Notes: generated by a model not told the origin, from the letters alone. A DNA stretch of 64,000 nucleotides from Plantago ovata (GCA_028274465.1 CM051456.1:77114753-77178752), one strand, 5' to 3'; positions 46,649 to 60,158 are shown, numbered from the stretch's first letter. Numbers and translations are program-made.

Positions 46649-46660
46649 TGGTATCAGAGC
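46649..46660 (+). other. Primer-binding site of Copia D
   Basis: TGGTATCAGAGC, initiator tRNA-Met type, two bases after the LTR. Confidence 0.92.
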
Positions 46661-46758
46661 TGGAGGTTCTTTAACCTTCAGCACTGAACCTAGATCCCCT
46701 TATGTGCTTTCCGTAAATCACTCTCACTTGATCAGTTTGGTAGTCTTTTGCTGACAGG

Positions 46759-48780
46759 ATGTCTTTAGGAGACGCTCCCTTGCTGAAGCTGGAAAACTAT
46801 GAAAAATGGCGAAACAACATGATGGAAACTGTCATTAATGATGGACCTATCGAGATCACTAAGATTGAGTGAAGTTTTCCTCACAAAACCACAGAAGCTG
46901 GAAAGGAAACTATCTTAGGTGAACCAGTTGATACTGTTGTTCCAAAACCAAGAGAGGAATGGAGTTCCGACGAAGCCAAGAGATTCCGTCTTGATGGCCA
47001 AGCAAGAAACATCATCATTCGATCAACTCCGGATACTATACAGTGCAAACTGTGGGGTGCGAAAACTGCTAAGGAAGCTTGGAAAATGGTTCAAGATCTT
47101 TGTGCTGGATCTGACAAAACCAAGAAAAACAAACTCGAAGTGCTGAAGTTAAAGTTCCAGAACTTGAAACAAGGTACAAATGATTCACTGGAAGACTTGG
47201 ACTTCAGATTCACAACTCTAGTTAGTGAGATGGCTGCCTTGGGAGTTGGAAATCTTTACTCTGATTCTGAGAAGGTGAAAACCATTATCAGAAGTCTGAA
47301 CCAAGAATGGATCCACACTCAGAATTTCTACTACAATCAAGGAATACCAAACATCACACCTAGAGAGTTGTTCTCTCATCTTGCTACTGTCAACTACGAG
47401 ACTAAGCAAAGAGAAAATGTGTTTGCTGAAAAATCGCAAAACATTGCTCTTGCTGCAAAGCCGTCATCTTCTGAAAAGAAGAATGATAAAGAGCCCGCTG
47501 ATGAAAATGCTTTAGTTGTTAAAAACATGAAGAAATTCATCAGTAAGGAACTTGAAAGGCGAAAAGCAAAAGAGAAGCTGAAAAAGCATCTCGGTAACAC
47601 CTACCATAAATACAAGAATGAGGCTAGCTCGCTGAACAAGCAGGCTCAGCAAGCAAATTCCTCTGAAGAACCAGCAGTTGGAAATGATCTCTGCTTTTAC
47701 TGCAAAAACCCTGGACACTTCAAAGCAAATTGTCCTTTGCTGAAAGGTAAATCTGCTGAAAAGAAGAAGAAGCTTCAAGCAAAAAATCGATGCGTTGTGC
47801 ATTGATACCAGCTCCGAAGACAGTGAGGAAGAAAGCTCAGACACTGAAGATGAAGAAGCCACTCTTGACGTAGAGATTGGCAAAGAAGTTTGTGGAATAG
47901 CTATGGAAGCTTATCCAGATGTGTTTAACTACCTCTGACTCTGACTCAGAAAGTGAAGATGAGATTGACCTTGACAAAATTCAAGGAGAAATCGAAAGAT
48001 TTGAGAAAACTCTAAGCAAACATCAAGAGAAACTACAGAATGCTGAAATTATGACCAAGCAGACTACTGAAAAGTACGTATTGCTGAAGGAAGAGACACA
48101 GAAGAAAGATGCTGAAATATTGCATCTCAAGAAATTGATAGTTGAAGCTACAAAGAAGAATTCTCAGATGGCAATAGAATTGGAAGAATATCAGTCCTCA
48201 ATTCTAAAGTTACTTGCTGAAATCCAAGAAATGAAAAAGATGAAAATCAATTTCAAATCTTATGCTGATGCAAGTAATACGCTGACTGAACTAAACTATT
48301 ATCTGAGAGATCCATCTCAGAAAGAAGGCTTAGGTGCAACGTATGAAGGTGATGACGTAATAATCTTGAGTAAAGACAAATCACAAATTACCTTTGTACG
48401 TGCAACTGATAGTGGTCAACCAGAACTCTATCAGATTGGTCAATCTAAGGTTGCTGAAAAATGCAATCAAGTACCTACGATCGTAAAGCCCGCTGTTGCT
48501 ACTCAAAGTAAAACAGGTTGCTGAAAAGCAAACAGTAAAGAAAAAGGATGTTGTAAAGCATCCCGCAAACAAGCAGTTGAAAAGCAACTTGTTAAGTCAA
48601 AAGGCAAGATTACTAAAAGTAATCAGAAGGCCTTTGTTGACAAACCTGAATCAAGTAAGGTTGCTGAGACAAAAGCTCAGCATTCTGCAAAAAGTGGACT
48701 CGGTTTCAAAACCAAGCAAAGTCAAATTTTTCATGAGTATAAGCAAAGTTAGCAAAGATACTTCAAAGAGATGAACAAAA
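46759..48780 (+). pseudogene. Copia D gag, broken
   Basis: Same gag as Copia B. From the ATG at 46759 it loses about 30 bp in frame near 46823, then meets a TGA near 46870 in place of an Arg codon. The frame then continues to 47805, including VQDLCAGSDKTKK, FTTLVSEMAALG and the zinc knuckle CFYCKNPGHFKANC. A deletion between AAGAAGAAG repeats near 47770 and another between CTAC repeats near 47930 shift the frame. The coiled-coil part is readable at 47919-48524, and the Lys-rich C-terminal region at 48496-48774 is in another frame. Confidence 0.85.
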
Positions 48781-49062
48781 CCAAGCCTAAGAGTTCTGAC
48801 AAGACTCAAAACGCTAGGGCTAGAAGGAACCTTGCTAGAAAAGAACTTACTGAAAAGTATGTTCAGCAAAAAGGTCAACGAGCAAGACACCACATCAGAA
48901 AGTGGATTTGATCAGCACGAATCAAAAGTCTTTCGGCTCAAAACCTCCTAGTTCCTCAGCAAGTAGAAAACAAGTCAAAGTTGAAAAACTTAAGACTTGG
49001 GTTTCCACTGGACGCATTCTTGAACATGTTAATGGACATCCAATATTGGATAATTAACTTGT

Positions 49063-50400
49063 GTGCTCTTGATTGTGCAGACTTCAGCCACAGAGACAAA
49101 CGATGCAATCTGGCACTTTGACAGTGGTTGTGGAAAGCACATGACGGGCAACAAGAATAACCTTATAAACTATAGACGGTGGTCTAAAGGTCCAACAATA
49201 AGGTTTGTTGGTGGAGGCTCTGGTTCTACAAAAGGCTATGGTGACGTGAAGTTAGGATGCATTACCATTTCGGGAGTTCTTTATGTCTAAAATCTTAAGT
49301 TTAACCTTTTCAGCATGAGTCAATTTGCTGATAAAGGATACTTCATCAAAATCAAAAGTGATGATTGTAAACTTATAGACTTTGAGACAAAGAAGGTTAT
49401 TATGGTTGCTAGAAGATCAGGAGGCTTGTACACTGTAGATTGGTCTTCAGCAATCGTTGAAAAATGCCTTGTCTCAGATCACGATCGCCTTGCTGAAAAA
49501 GCATGGTTATGCCATAAACGAACAAGTCACCTAAACTTCAAGACGTTGAATAAGCTGTCTAAAAAGGCATTTGTAGTTGGATTACCTAAGGTTACTTTCA
49601 AGAAGGATGGTGTTTGCAATGCATGTCAGCAAGGAAAGCAAACCAAGTCTTCTTTTAAGAACAAGGCAGTACCGTCAACTACAAAATCTTTACAACTCTT
49701 GCACATGGACTTGTTTGAATCTTCTTCAACAAGCTATGCTGGTAAGAAGTATGGTCTGGTGGTGGTAGATGACTATTCAAGATTCACTTGGGTAGTATTT
49801 ATCAAACACAAATCTGAAACAAGGACTGAAATACCTAAGCTTGAAGTCATGAAAAATGACAAGGTAAAAGTCATAAGGACAGACCATGGTACTGAGTTTG
49901 TAAACCAGTACATAACTGAGTATTGCACTTCAAAAGGCATACAACATCATTTATCCTCAGTAAGGACACCACAACAAAACGGTGTTGCTGAAAGGAAGAA
50001 TCGCACCCTAAAAGAAGCTGCAAGAACAATGCTTGCTGACACTGAAATAAGTGAGGCTTACTAGGTTGAAGCGATTAATACCACCTGTTACACTCAAAAC
50101 AGATGTCTGATTACTAAGGAATACAACAAAACTCCTTATGAGTTATTTGTTGGAAGACCTCCTTACATCACCCATCTAAGAGTATTTGGTTGTAAGTGTT
50201 TTGTTCTTAACAATGGTAGAGAATACCTAAGAATATTTCAACCAAAGGCAGGAAGCGATATTTCTTGGTTACTCCTTGAATAGTAAAGCTTATAGAGTTT
50301 ACAACAAAAAGGCACAAAAGATCAAAGAATCGGTGCATGTTGTATTCTACGAAAAGACACAAGGAGTGCCTGCTGAAGAAGAAATATCAGAATGTATGAA
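49063..50400 (+). pseudogene. Copia D protease and integrase, broken
   Basis: Protease active site WHFDSGCGKHMTGN (near 49110), then a stop at 49290. The gag-pre-integrase zinc region (CHKRTSHLNF, VCNACQQGK) and integrase core (HMDLFES, VVVDDYSRFTWVV, RTDHGTEFVNQY, PQQNGVAERKNRTL) are in one frame at 49315-50064. That frame ends at TAG (50062-50064), which replaces a Trp codon. The C-terminal part continues to a frameshift near 50250. The D, D and E catalytic positions are recognisable. Confidence 0.87.
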
Positions 50401-50453
50401 AAGCTAATCATACATGAGCAAAAGACGCAGTTGCTCCGGATGTTGCTGAAACT

Positions 50454-52310
50454 ATGCAACTTCCGGTGCCTGCTGATGAGTTACCACAATCTAGCAATGC
50501 TGAACAAGCAGTTGCTGATGAACCGATCTCAGCAGAGACACAACAAAATACCAGTAGTACTGAGCAAGTACATGCTGAAGAGTCACATGCTGATGAGCAA
50601 ACTTATCCAGATCCAAAGAGCAGAAAACCTGTTAATAAATGGATTAGAGATCATCCCTCTATGGATATGATTGGTGATATTGACAAACGCCAAGTGACTA
50701 GATCCAAAGTATCTGCTACTCATCGACTTGCTGAAGAAGCAAATGTCGTAGAAGTAGAAGCTTTGTTATCTTGCTTTGTTTCAGAAATTGAACCGAAGAC
50801 CATAGAAGAAGCTTTAAAGCATTTTGAATGGATCAAGGCAATGCAAGAAGAACTGGATCAATTTGAAAGGAACAAAGTCTGGAAACTTGTACCTCTTGCT
50901 GAAGGCAAGAAAGCTATTGGTACAAAGTGGGTGTTCAGAAACAAGCTGAGTGAGTCTGGTGAAGTAACAAGGAACAAAACACGTTTAGTTGCTCAAGGTT
51001 AGTGTCAGACTGAAGGATTGGACTATGATGAGTCTTATGCACCAGTTGCAAGATTGGATGCAATTAGACTTTTCTTGGCCTTTGCTGCTCACAATGACTT
51101 CATTGTTTATCAAATGGATGTTAAAAGTGCATTATTGAATGGTGAACTTGCTGAAGAAGTCTACTTGGAACAACCCCCTGGCTTTGAACTTCCCTCAGAA
51201 ACCAAGATGGTATACAAGCTTCAGAAAGCTGTATATGATCTATAGCAAGCACCTAGAGCTTGGTATGATACCTTAGCTAAGTTCTTTCTAGATAATGGTT
51301 TCAAGAAAGGTGAAGTTGACAAAACTTTGTTTACCATGAATCATGATGGTAAAATACTCTTAGTTCAGATTTATGTGGATGACATAATATTTGGATCTAA
51401 GGACAAGCAACTGTGTGATGATTTTGCCAAACTCATGACACACAAGTTTGAAATGTATGATGGGCAAATTGAATTATTTCCTAGGATTGCAGGTCAAGCA
51501 ACTCAAGGATGGAATATTCATAAATCAAGAAAAGTATGCGAAAGAAATGCTCATAAAGTTTAGGATCAAAGATGAAGAAAAACCTGAAAAATCCCTATGA
51601 GTGTTGGTACCAAATTGGGCTATACTAAAGAAGATAAATGTGTTGAAGAACACAAGTATAGGAAGCTCATTGGTTCCTTGTTGTATTTAACAGCAAGTAG
51701 ACCTGACATTCAGTATGTTGTTTGTGTGTGTGCAAGATTCCAATCTGATCCAAGAGAATCACACTACAAAAAGGCACTTAAGATACTGAAATATGTCTAA
51801 GGTACAGTCATTGTTGGATTATGGTATCCTAAAGATTCTGGACTTGAATTGGTTGGTTATTCTGATGCTGATCGTGGAGGATCAACTCTTGATAGAAAAA
51901 GTAATTCTGGAACTTGTCAGTTTCTAGGTACTGGATTAATATCATGGTTCAGCAAGAAGCAAACCTGTGTTGCCAATTCATCTACTGAATCTGAGTACAT
52001 TGCGGCTGATTGTTGCACAGCTCAAATCCTATGGATTCAGCAACAATTAAGAGATTATGGTATTTCTGCAAAGAAAACACCAATCTCTTGTGATAATACA
52101 AGTGCTATTGCTATCACGCAAAATCCTAAGTTCCTCTCAAGGACAAAACACATTGATATTAGACATCATTTCATTAGAGATATGTGGAAAAAGGAGACAT
52201 TGAGGTTGTGAAACTAGGTACTGATGATCAACTTGCTGACATCTTTACCAAGCCCCACCAGATAATAGATTCGCAATGCTAAGGTATAACCTTGGATTGA
52301 TTGAATTACC
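50454..52310 (+). pseudogene. Copia D RT-RNase H, first copy
   Basis: RVT_2 reverse transcriptase with [57 protein letters not shown] and the catalytic QIYVDDIIFGS. RNase H has SDADRGGSTLDRKSNSG, STESEYIAADCC and CDNTSAIAITQNPKF. Stops at TAG 51001-51003 (after LVAQG), at 51243-51245 (before QAPRAW) and near 51800 (after LKILKYV), plus a frameshift near 51450. From 50725 onward this is the first copy of a tandem duplication; the 50454-50724 part is not duplicated. Confidence 0.87.
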
Positions 52311-54318
52311 TCAATAGTAAGGTATACAATTGGCAGATTGCTGAAACAGGCATTCAGCAAGCCAAAGTATGCTTACTTAATTAAAAGCTCCTTCCACTGA
52401 TTTCTTCTAAAAAGAAATGATAGTTCACTACATGATTGCTGAAACAGGCATTCAACAAGTAATTTTTTCAAAATGGGTATATGTTAGGAAACTTGATCAC
52501 TTGCTGAGACGGGCACTCATGGACTTGCTGAAGAAGCAAATGTCGTAGAAGTAGAAGCTTTGTTATCTTGCTTTGTTTCAGAAATTGAACCCAAGACCAT
52601 AGAAGAAGCTTTAAAGCATTCTGAATGGATCAAGGCAATGCAAGAAGAACTGGATCAATTTGAAAGGAACAAAGTCTGGAAACTTGTACCTCTTGCTGAA
52701 GGCAAGAAAGCTATTGGTACAAAGTGGGTGTTCAGAAACAAGCTGAGTGAGTCTGGTGAAGTAACAAGGAACAAAACACGTTTAGTTGCTCAAGGTTAGT
52801 GTCAGACTGAAGGATTGGACTATGATGAGTCTTATGCACCAGTTGCAAGATTGGATGCAATTAGACTTTTCTTGGCCTTTGCTGCTCACAATGACTTCAT
52901 TGTTTATCAAATGGATGTTAAAAGTGCATTCTTGAATGGTGAACTTGCTGAAGAAGTCTACATGGAACAACCCCCTGGCTTTGAACTTCCCTCAGAAACC
53001 AAGATGGTATACAAGCTTCAGAAAGCTGTATATGGTCTATAGCAAGCACCTAGAGCTTGGTATGATACCTTAGCTAAGTTCTTTCTGGATAATGGTTTCA
53101 AGAAAGGTGAAGTTGACAAAACTTTGTTTACCATGAACCATGATGGTAAAATACTCTTAGTTCAGATTTATGTGGATGACATAATATTTGGATCTAAGGA
53201 CAAGCAACTGTGTGATGATTTTGCCAAACTCATGACAAACAAGTTTGAAATGAGTATGATGGGCAAATTGAATTATTTCCTAGAATTGCAGGTCAAGCAA
53301 CTCAAGGATCGAATATTCATAAATCAAAAAAAGTATGCGAAAAAAATGCTCATAAAGCTTAGGGTCAAAGAGGAAGAAAAACCTGAAAAATCCCTATGAG
53401 TGTTGGTACCAAATTGGGCTATACTAAAGAAGATAAATGTGTTGAAGAACACAAGTATAGGAAGCTCATTGGTTCCTTGTTGTATTTAACAACAAGTAGA
53501 CCTGACATTCATTATGTTGTTTGTGTGTGTGCAAGATTCCAATCTGATCCAAGAGAATCACACTACAAAAAGGCACTTAAGATACTGAAATATGTCTAAG
53601 GTACAATCATTGTTGGATTATGGTATCCTAAAGATTCCGGACTTGAATTGGTTGGTTATTCTGATGCTGATCATGGAGGATCAACTCTTGATAGAAAAAG
53701 TACTTCTGGAACTTGTCAGTTTCTAGGTACTAGATTAATATCATGGTTCAGCAAGAAGCAAACCTGTGTTGCCAATTCATCTACTGAATCTGAGTACATT
53801 GCGGCTGATTGTTGCACAGCTCAAATCCTATGGATTCAACAACAATTAAGAGATTATGGTATTTCTGCAAAGAAAACACCAATCTCTTGTGATAATACAA
53901 GTGCTATTGCTATCACGCAAAATCCTAAGTTCCGCTCAAGGACAAAGCACATTGATATTAGACATCATTTCATTAGAGATATGTGGAAAAAGGAGACATT
54001 GAGGTTGTGAAACTAGGTACTGATGATCAACTTGCTGACATCTTTACCAAGCCCCACCAGATAATAGATTCGCAATGCTAAGGTATAACCTTGGATTGAT
54101 TGAATTACCTCAATAGTAAGGGATACAATTGGCAGATTGCTGAAACAGGCATTCAGCAAGCCAAAGTATGCTTACTTAATTAAAAGCTCCTTCCACTGAT
54201 TTCTTCAAAAAAGAAATGATAGTTCACTACATGATTGCTGAAACAGGCATTCAACAAGTAATTCCTTCAAAATGGGTATATGTTAGGAAACTTGATCACT
54301 TGCTGAGACGGGCACTCA
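50725..54318 (+). repeat. Tandem duplication of about 1.8 kb within Copia D
   Basis: Units 50725-52521 and 52522-54318 are direct repeats, offset 1797 then 1799 after a 2-bp indel near 51453, from GACTTGCTGAAGAAGC to GAGACGGGCACTCA. The junction CACTCATGGACTTG joins the downstream end (CACTCAG) to the upstream start (TACTCATCGACTTG) at a shared ACTCA. The copies differ at only scattered positions. Confidence 0.9.
52522..54110 (+). pseudogene. Copia D RT-RNase H, second copy
   Basis: Nearly the same sequence as the first copy, starting inside the region upstream of RT. It has the same three premature stops (after LVAQG, before QAPRAW, after LKILKYV) but lacks the 2-bp loss near the end of RT, so RT reads further (to 53399). 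YVDD (QIYVDDIIFGS) and the RNase H motifs are present. It has no start of its own and is a duplicated piece of pol. Confidence 0.88.
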
Positions 54319-55085
54319 GTACGAGAAAAACCTTAAGGATTGCTGAAATGGGCATTCAGACAATCAAAGATACTGAAACAGGTATTCAAGTATCAAAGGA
54401 AAATTCTGAGACGGGCTCAGCAAAGAGCAAACACATTTCTCGGATTTTACCAAAGGATATCTCAAGATAAAAAGAATTTACTGAGACGGGAACTCAGAAA
54501 TATCTTTTATTAAGGACATATGAGATATTTGATTAAGGGGGAACTTTTAGCAAATAACAAGGCTTGTTACCTAAAAAGGTATGTGCCAAATTCAAAATCA
54601 TCCAAATTTGCTGAAAAGATTCTTGTTTACTTCAGCAAGCAATTAGAGCTGCGGTAAAAAGGATCAAATCCCGTATATCAAGGCAAAAACAATTTGTGAC
54701 GTTAATCGTGGCACAGATAAACTCGCTGTTAATCATGACATGAAATACAATTGTGGCCATTGATTTAAAGTAGTTTTTGATCTGACGGGTAACATTACAA
54801 AGAAAAAGAGTGCTCTGATGGTTTATGTTAGTGGACCACTACGCATTTAATGCAAAGGCTCCACTAACGCACTTGAATCTCTGTTATACCCTTGCTGAGA
54901 ACTCAAAATCGTTTGAGCTTCTTGCACACCAGAGATACTATATAAACAAAGAGTTAGAGAAAGACAAAATTCTTTAACTCACATTTCCTTTCTCTGCAAA
55001 TTTTTATAGCCTGTGCCTGAATTCACTGTACCTCCGGTCAAAAAGCAAGTTAATCTTTTCATACACTTCTACCGCTATATAAGAA
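54111..55085 (+). other. Post-pol spacer of Copia D
   Basis: Non-coding, with at least six irregular copies of GCTGAAACAGGCATTCA and variants (GCTGAGACGGGCACTCA) between 54140 and 54500, each overlapping the TTGCTGA motif. A purine-rich TTAAGGGGGAACTTTT (54533 onward) resembles an additional PPT. TATATAAAC near 54941 may be a promoter for the following ORF, an inference only. Confidence 0.45.
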
Positions 55086-58000
55086 ATGGCCCCAAAGAGA
55101 CAGTCCTCCAAGACCTCAAAATCTTCAAAGGCTGATAGTGTTGGAAAAAGTACTGTTCCGGCTGTAGCTCCGGCAATCAACACAGTGAAAATTATGTTGA
55201 AAAACGACCGCATAACAGAGAGACCCATGCCGCCTGCATATCTTGACACTGCAACGTGTGAACAGATGACGCAATGGGGCGGATTTGCAAAGAGAAGTAT
55301 ATAAGATACTTCTATGAACAAGAATTAGATGGAGAAAATGAAGAGGCACTGGAATTGATAAAACAACAAGGCCTTCTTTTCTTCATAACTGCTCGCCCTA
55401 AGAAAGTGAGTATGTTAGATGCCATGGAATTTTACAACAATGCAGAAATCCAGACTCTGACTGATGGACAAGGAGTCACTCAAAAAGTGATTTTTACCAC
55501 AGTTCAAGGTGTGCAAATCATCCTGAAATGGATTGATTTGGCCAACATCTTTCAGATTCCAACTACTGGAACTGAAGATGACATCACTGACACTAATGAA
55601 GAAATTGAAGTCTTCTACAGTGATGTCAGAAACGAGAGAATGAAGAAAGGAGAGATTTCTCCCGTGACTTGGACAAAGCACGTAAAAAGGAAGCATCTCT
55701 GCCATTCACTTGGTCTAGTAGCTCTGCTACTCATCAAAGTTCTAGACTCCCAAGTTGGAGGAATTGACCAAGTAGGCTTGAGAAGGTGGTCGCTGCTGAT
55801 GCATATACATGAGAACAAAACTGAACTCAACTGGCAAAGTACATTTTGAACAGACTTGTTGATTGTGTTACTAAATTTAAGGTCAAGGTTGAAGACAACA
55901 AGGTCTCACCTACCTTCCCAGTTATGTATGGACTAAAAATATGCTATATCCTTGAACACTTCAGGATTCAACTGAGAAACCCATTGCCGATTAAGAAATC
56001 AGTATGCAATGTGAAAAGAGCCTTCTACAAGCAAAATGGACCTAAGCTTGCTGACAAGAAATCAAAGTAGACAACAGCTGCAAATGTTGTCAGCACACGT
56101 CAGCAAGAAAGATATACAACAGCTGCAGATGTTGTCACCACCAGTCAGCAAGACAAGATTCCAACAGCTACAAATGTTGTTGATGAAACTGATGTAGATG
56201 GTGATCAACAAGGTACGTGTACAACAGCCGTTGCTGAATATGCAACTACTGTAGATGCTGCTGCTGAAAAGAAACTGGAAAAATCTAAGAAGAAAAAGAG
56301 GAAAGTTGATGAAGAAACTCAAACTACAACGTCATCAGCTGACCCCATCCCTAAGAAGAAATGGACAAAGAGTTACCCAAGAAAGAAAACACTGGCTCGC
56401 AAGTCAGTTCCAATTGTCCATGATCTTTCGGATGATGCTCCAGGAGTTGCTGAAACACAAGCCACTCCAGTAGATGTTGATGAAGTGCTTGCGGAAGCCT
56501 TCAGCAATGTTGAAGTGTTTGCAGAAGCCTTCAACAATCAACTTAATGTTGGTACATCTGCTGAGATAAGACAACAAGGCAGTGGAAATGAAATTCCTGC
56601 CCCAATTCCAGATATCTACATTGTAGATAATCCAGATGATCACACTCTGGAACCAGCAAGTGATATTGTTGCTAATCTGAGAAATGCGGCACTTGCTGAT
56701 GGTTGCTGAACAAGCAATTCGTCAAGTTGCTGAAACTGCAGTTGCTGAAGAACCAGTTGCTGAGACTGCAATGGTTCAAGTCCCAGAGGTTGCTGAAACA
56801 CCACAAGAGACATTATTTGACGACGCATCTCATGATGCTGAGAATACTGGACCTAGTTCACCAAAAACAACCATTGACAAAGTTCAGCTGGTGCTGACAG
56901 AACTGAGCCAGCAAATGGATTTGGAGATTGATGACAACTTCAACAAATCAGTAGATGTTTTTATGACCAGAAGTGAACTAAAAGGTCAAGATGTCTCTGC
57001 TCAACTTGTCATTTTAGAGACAAGGGAGATTGTTGAATCTGCACAGCCTTCTCAATTAGAGCAAGCAAAGAAGTCTGCTGAAGAACAAGTCCAGGATAAT
57101 GAAGAAGTTGTCATTGCTGAAAGGACTGAGTCACCACCTGCCCTTCTTCAGCAGGTAGTTAACTCAGACATAAGCAAAACTTCACTATCTGAAACTCTTT
57201 CTTTTGCTGATATAATTATTTCTTTACAGACTTCTTAAGATACAAGTCAAAAGATTGCTGAAACTTCTGCACCAGAATCCACAACTCCTGTTCAGCAGGA
57301 TGAACAATTCAAGGATGCTCCTCAAGCTCCTGAAGCAATGGAAATAGTACCAGCACAACAAAGTGTGCAACATGAGCTTGCTAAACTTCAGCAGGCTCAA
57401 AAGGAGACCACTGAAGTGGTTCACATCATTGAAGATTTGGAAGTAAGTTCAGAGGAACTTTACTCAAACTTCAAGAGAACTACCTTGACCAGAGTTGCTA
57501 AATCCGTCAGCAATTGGCAAAGGTACAGAAGGATGGACTTTTCCGATCTTCACCTTCATCTGTCCAACGAGAAAAAGAGACTTTCTCTGCTGAAACTCGA
57601 GACATTTGTGCACTCCATACTTCCAGAAGAGTTGACATATTCTTAGCTCATGAGCTCTAGTCTGATTGCATTAATCAGAGAGAATATGAAAGCTAAGAGT
57701 GCCTCTCCAGCTGAACAAGCTGTGATGCTCAAGGGTTCCTTTGTACCCGTGGTGGCTGATCCCCACAAAATCAATGAAGAAGAGGAAGTTACAAGTGTAG
57801 CAATGTACAAACATCTTGAGTTTGTCATACTGACGGACGATGATGAAGAAGAAAAGGATGAGAACATTCCCAAAGATCCAAGTGATGATGAAGGAAAAGA
57901 TTCTTAGGACAAAAAGGATGACGATGATGATAATCAAGGTCCTAGTCCTGATGCTGGTGGACTTAAACTGAAAGTTGCTGAGACTGAACGTCATGATACT

Positions 58001-60158
58001 GAAAATCAGCAAGCTGATCACACAACAAGTCAGCAAAAAGAATCCAATCCTGCTCCTGGTGAGACAAGTACTCAAGCAACTGAACAAGTTGCTGAAACTG
58101 AAGAAGAGTACGCCAGAAAGCGTGCTGAAATGAAATTAGGCAAAAGTAAGCTTTCTGATGCCGAGTTAACTTTACTCGATGCCAAGGTCACTGAACCAAA
58201 CCTTGATGATGAAGAAATGGATGAAGATTATCAAAGAGCACTTCAAAATAGTCTACAGATTCATGCAAGGCATACGCAGAATCTAGACATTGCTCAATCT
58301 TCATGAGTGAAGCACACGGAAGTCCCCTCCCTTCCACTTACTACTGGTGAAACTCCAGTTATTGAGTCTCAAGAGTTGCCCTCAGCAACCACTCAACCTA
58401 AAGTGAATGAAGCTACAGATTTAGGAACCAAGGTTGCTGGCCTTGATGAATCTGATGACGAAAAAGATCTCTCAGCAAACGAAGAAGATCTAACAAAGAA
58501 AGCTGAACCCACAGTGGTTACAATTCCTTCTCCTGGTGATGAACATGATGTAGGAGATGATATAAGATGCCGTTTGCTAACCAATGATGATCAATTCGCT
58601 ACTGAGCTCAAAGTTCATTCCGTAACTCCTTCTTTAGTGTCGTTCCCTAGTGTTGAGGATTTTACTCTCAGAATTAAGGCACTAATGGAAGTTCACAAAG
58701 CTTGCAAAGAAGAAGACGATGCACTGCTTGCTGAGAGTCCGCTTGACATAGGCAAAATACTGGCTACTGTGCTGAAACGCACCACTTCTCTTACCATAGC
58801 TCAGGAAGACATAAGTCTACATCATAAAAGCTAAGAAGAAGATGTCAGTCAAGCACTCAAACTGGCAAATCTGCATTGAAAAAGGCTCAGACTTTCATTG
58901 AAGAAAAAGTCGACAATGAGCGCAGACATGAGGAGAACTTGGTAAGTATAAAACAAGAACTGTCCAAGCTGATTACTGATCAGCAAGGAATCATTCTCAA
59001 GTACAATAGCCTAAGTACTCTAGTTTTTCTCTCTGCACATTCAACCACTGATGCAATCCATGTCTAAGGGGGAAGATAAACAAAGAAAATCTTCAAGAAA
59101 GAAAACCCCTGCTGAAGCCCATTGAATCTGCCTAGTCCACCTCCAAGAGAACCGCTTGCTGAACGAGAGCAAAGTTCTAAGAGACTAGCTGAAACAGATT
59201 CTGAGATAAATTCAGCAAATCGAAAAGGAGAAGAACATCTGTTGAAACTCATGAATACTGTCACACTGAGAGTCATCAAGATCTGAATGAAGATGATGAT
59301 GATGATGACAATCAAACAATAGCTCAAGCAATAAGAGCTAGACCAATCACAGCCCTAACTCCTTCTGGCCACTCAAAACATTTCTCTTTTGACTCAAGAT
59401 CTTCAGCAAGAGATCAAGAAAATGCAAAGTCAAGAAGAAAAAGGCAAAGACAGGAAGAAAAGAGGCTAGCCAGCATTTCCATTGGCTCCGACATTGAATA
59501 CACAAAGACCAGCAATGAGGAAACGACTCAAAATGTGATCAGAAATGTTCATGGTTGCTGGATCTTAAAGCTGGAAGATGTGTTGGTAAATGATTTTTTT
59601 CCAACTGTTGTACTGAATCAAATGTACACTTGGATTGAATTAAAGGTGCAAAGAAAAGAAAGGGATCCTCCTCCCTACCCAAGAAACATTGTTGCAAGAT
59701 GGTTGAATCTGGAAGTCTTGGTAAGAAGAACATCTATTGGCAAGCTAATGAAGCAAGTGCCTGATTTAATCAAACCAATTGATGTTGCTTACTATACTGA
59801 CCCTTTAACCAAGAAGTCAAAGAAAAAATATGGCTTGATTCTTTATGAGTATTTTTATCTCACTTCCAAGGATCAAGAAGAAGATTTTCTCTGGTTAAGA
59901 AAGATTCATGCTAACAAGGGAATTTCAAATACACAACTTCTCCATGCCAGCAATTGGGGCATGCACTTGTGGGTATTGCACTACAAAGAAATGAATGATG
60001 AAAACCATCATTATACTGCCTGAAAGAATGCAAGGATCATTCAGCTTGAAGTCCGTAAGCTACTTGAAGATTACGAAAAGGACTGTGTTGAATTTTCTGC
60101 GCTTGCTGAGAAAAGTGTAAGGGAGATTCTGAGAAAATCTTCTGCTGGAATGGCTTAA
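55086..60158 (+). pseudogene. Long post-pol ORF of Copia D (Sirevirus extra ORF), degraded
   Basis: Starts at ATG 55086 (MAPKRQSSKTSKSS) and can be followed through about ten stops or frameshifts to TAA 60156-60158, roughly 1,690 codons if intact. Sireviruses carry an ORF here, historically called env-like; this one looks longer than the 600-700 residues I recall for that class. The first 300 codons fit the 'putative plant transposon protein' layout: AMEFYNNAE, IDLANIFQIP, HSLGLVALLLIKVLDSQVGG, MYGLKICYILEHFRI. The middle is low-complexity (VAET/AEE repeats, Lys- and Asp-rich stretches). The C-terminal 200 codons are more ordered (DPPPYPRNIVARWLNLEVL, YGLILYEYFYLTSKDQEED). I see no signal peptide and only one short hydrophobic segment, so an envelope role is not supported. 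Function unknown. Confidence 0.65.

Noticed and set aside
55086..60158. True envelope glycoprotein in the Copia post-pol ORF
   Set aside because: No signal peptide, no clear fusion or membrane-anchor segments in the readable parts; the N-terminal part fits another domain layout.
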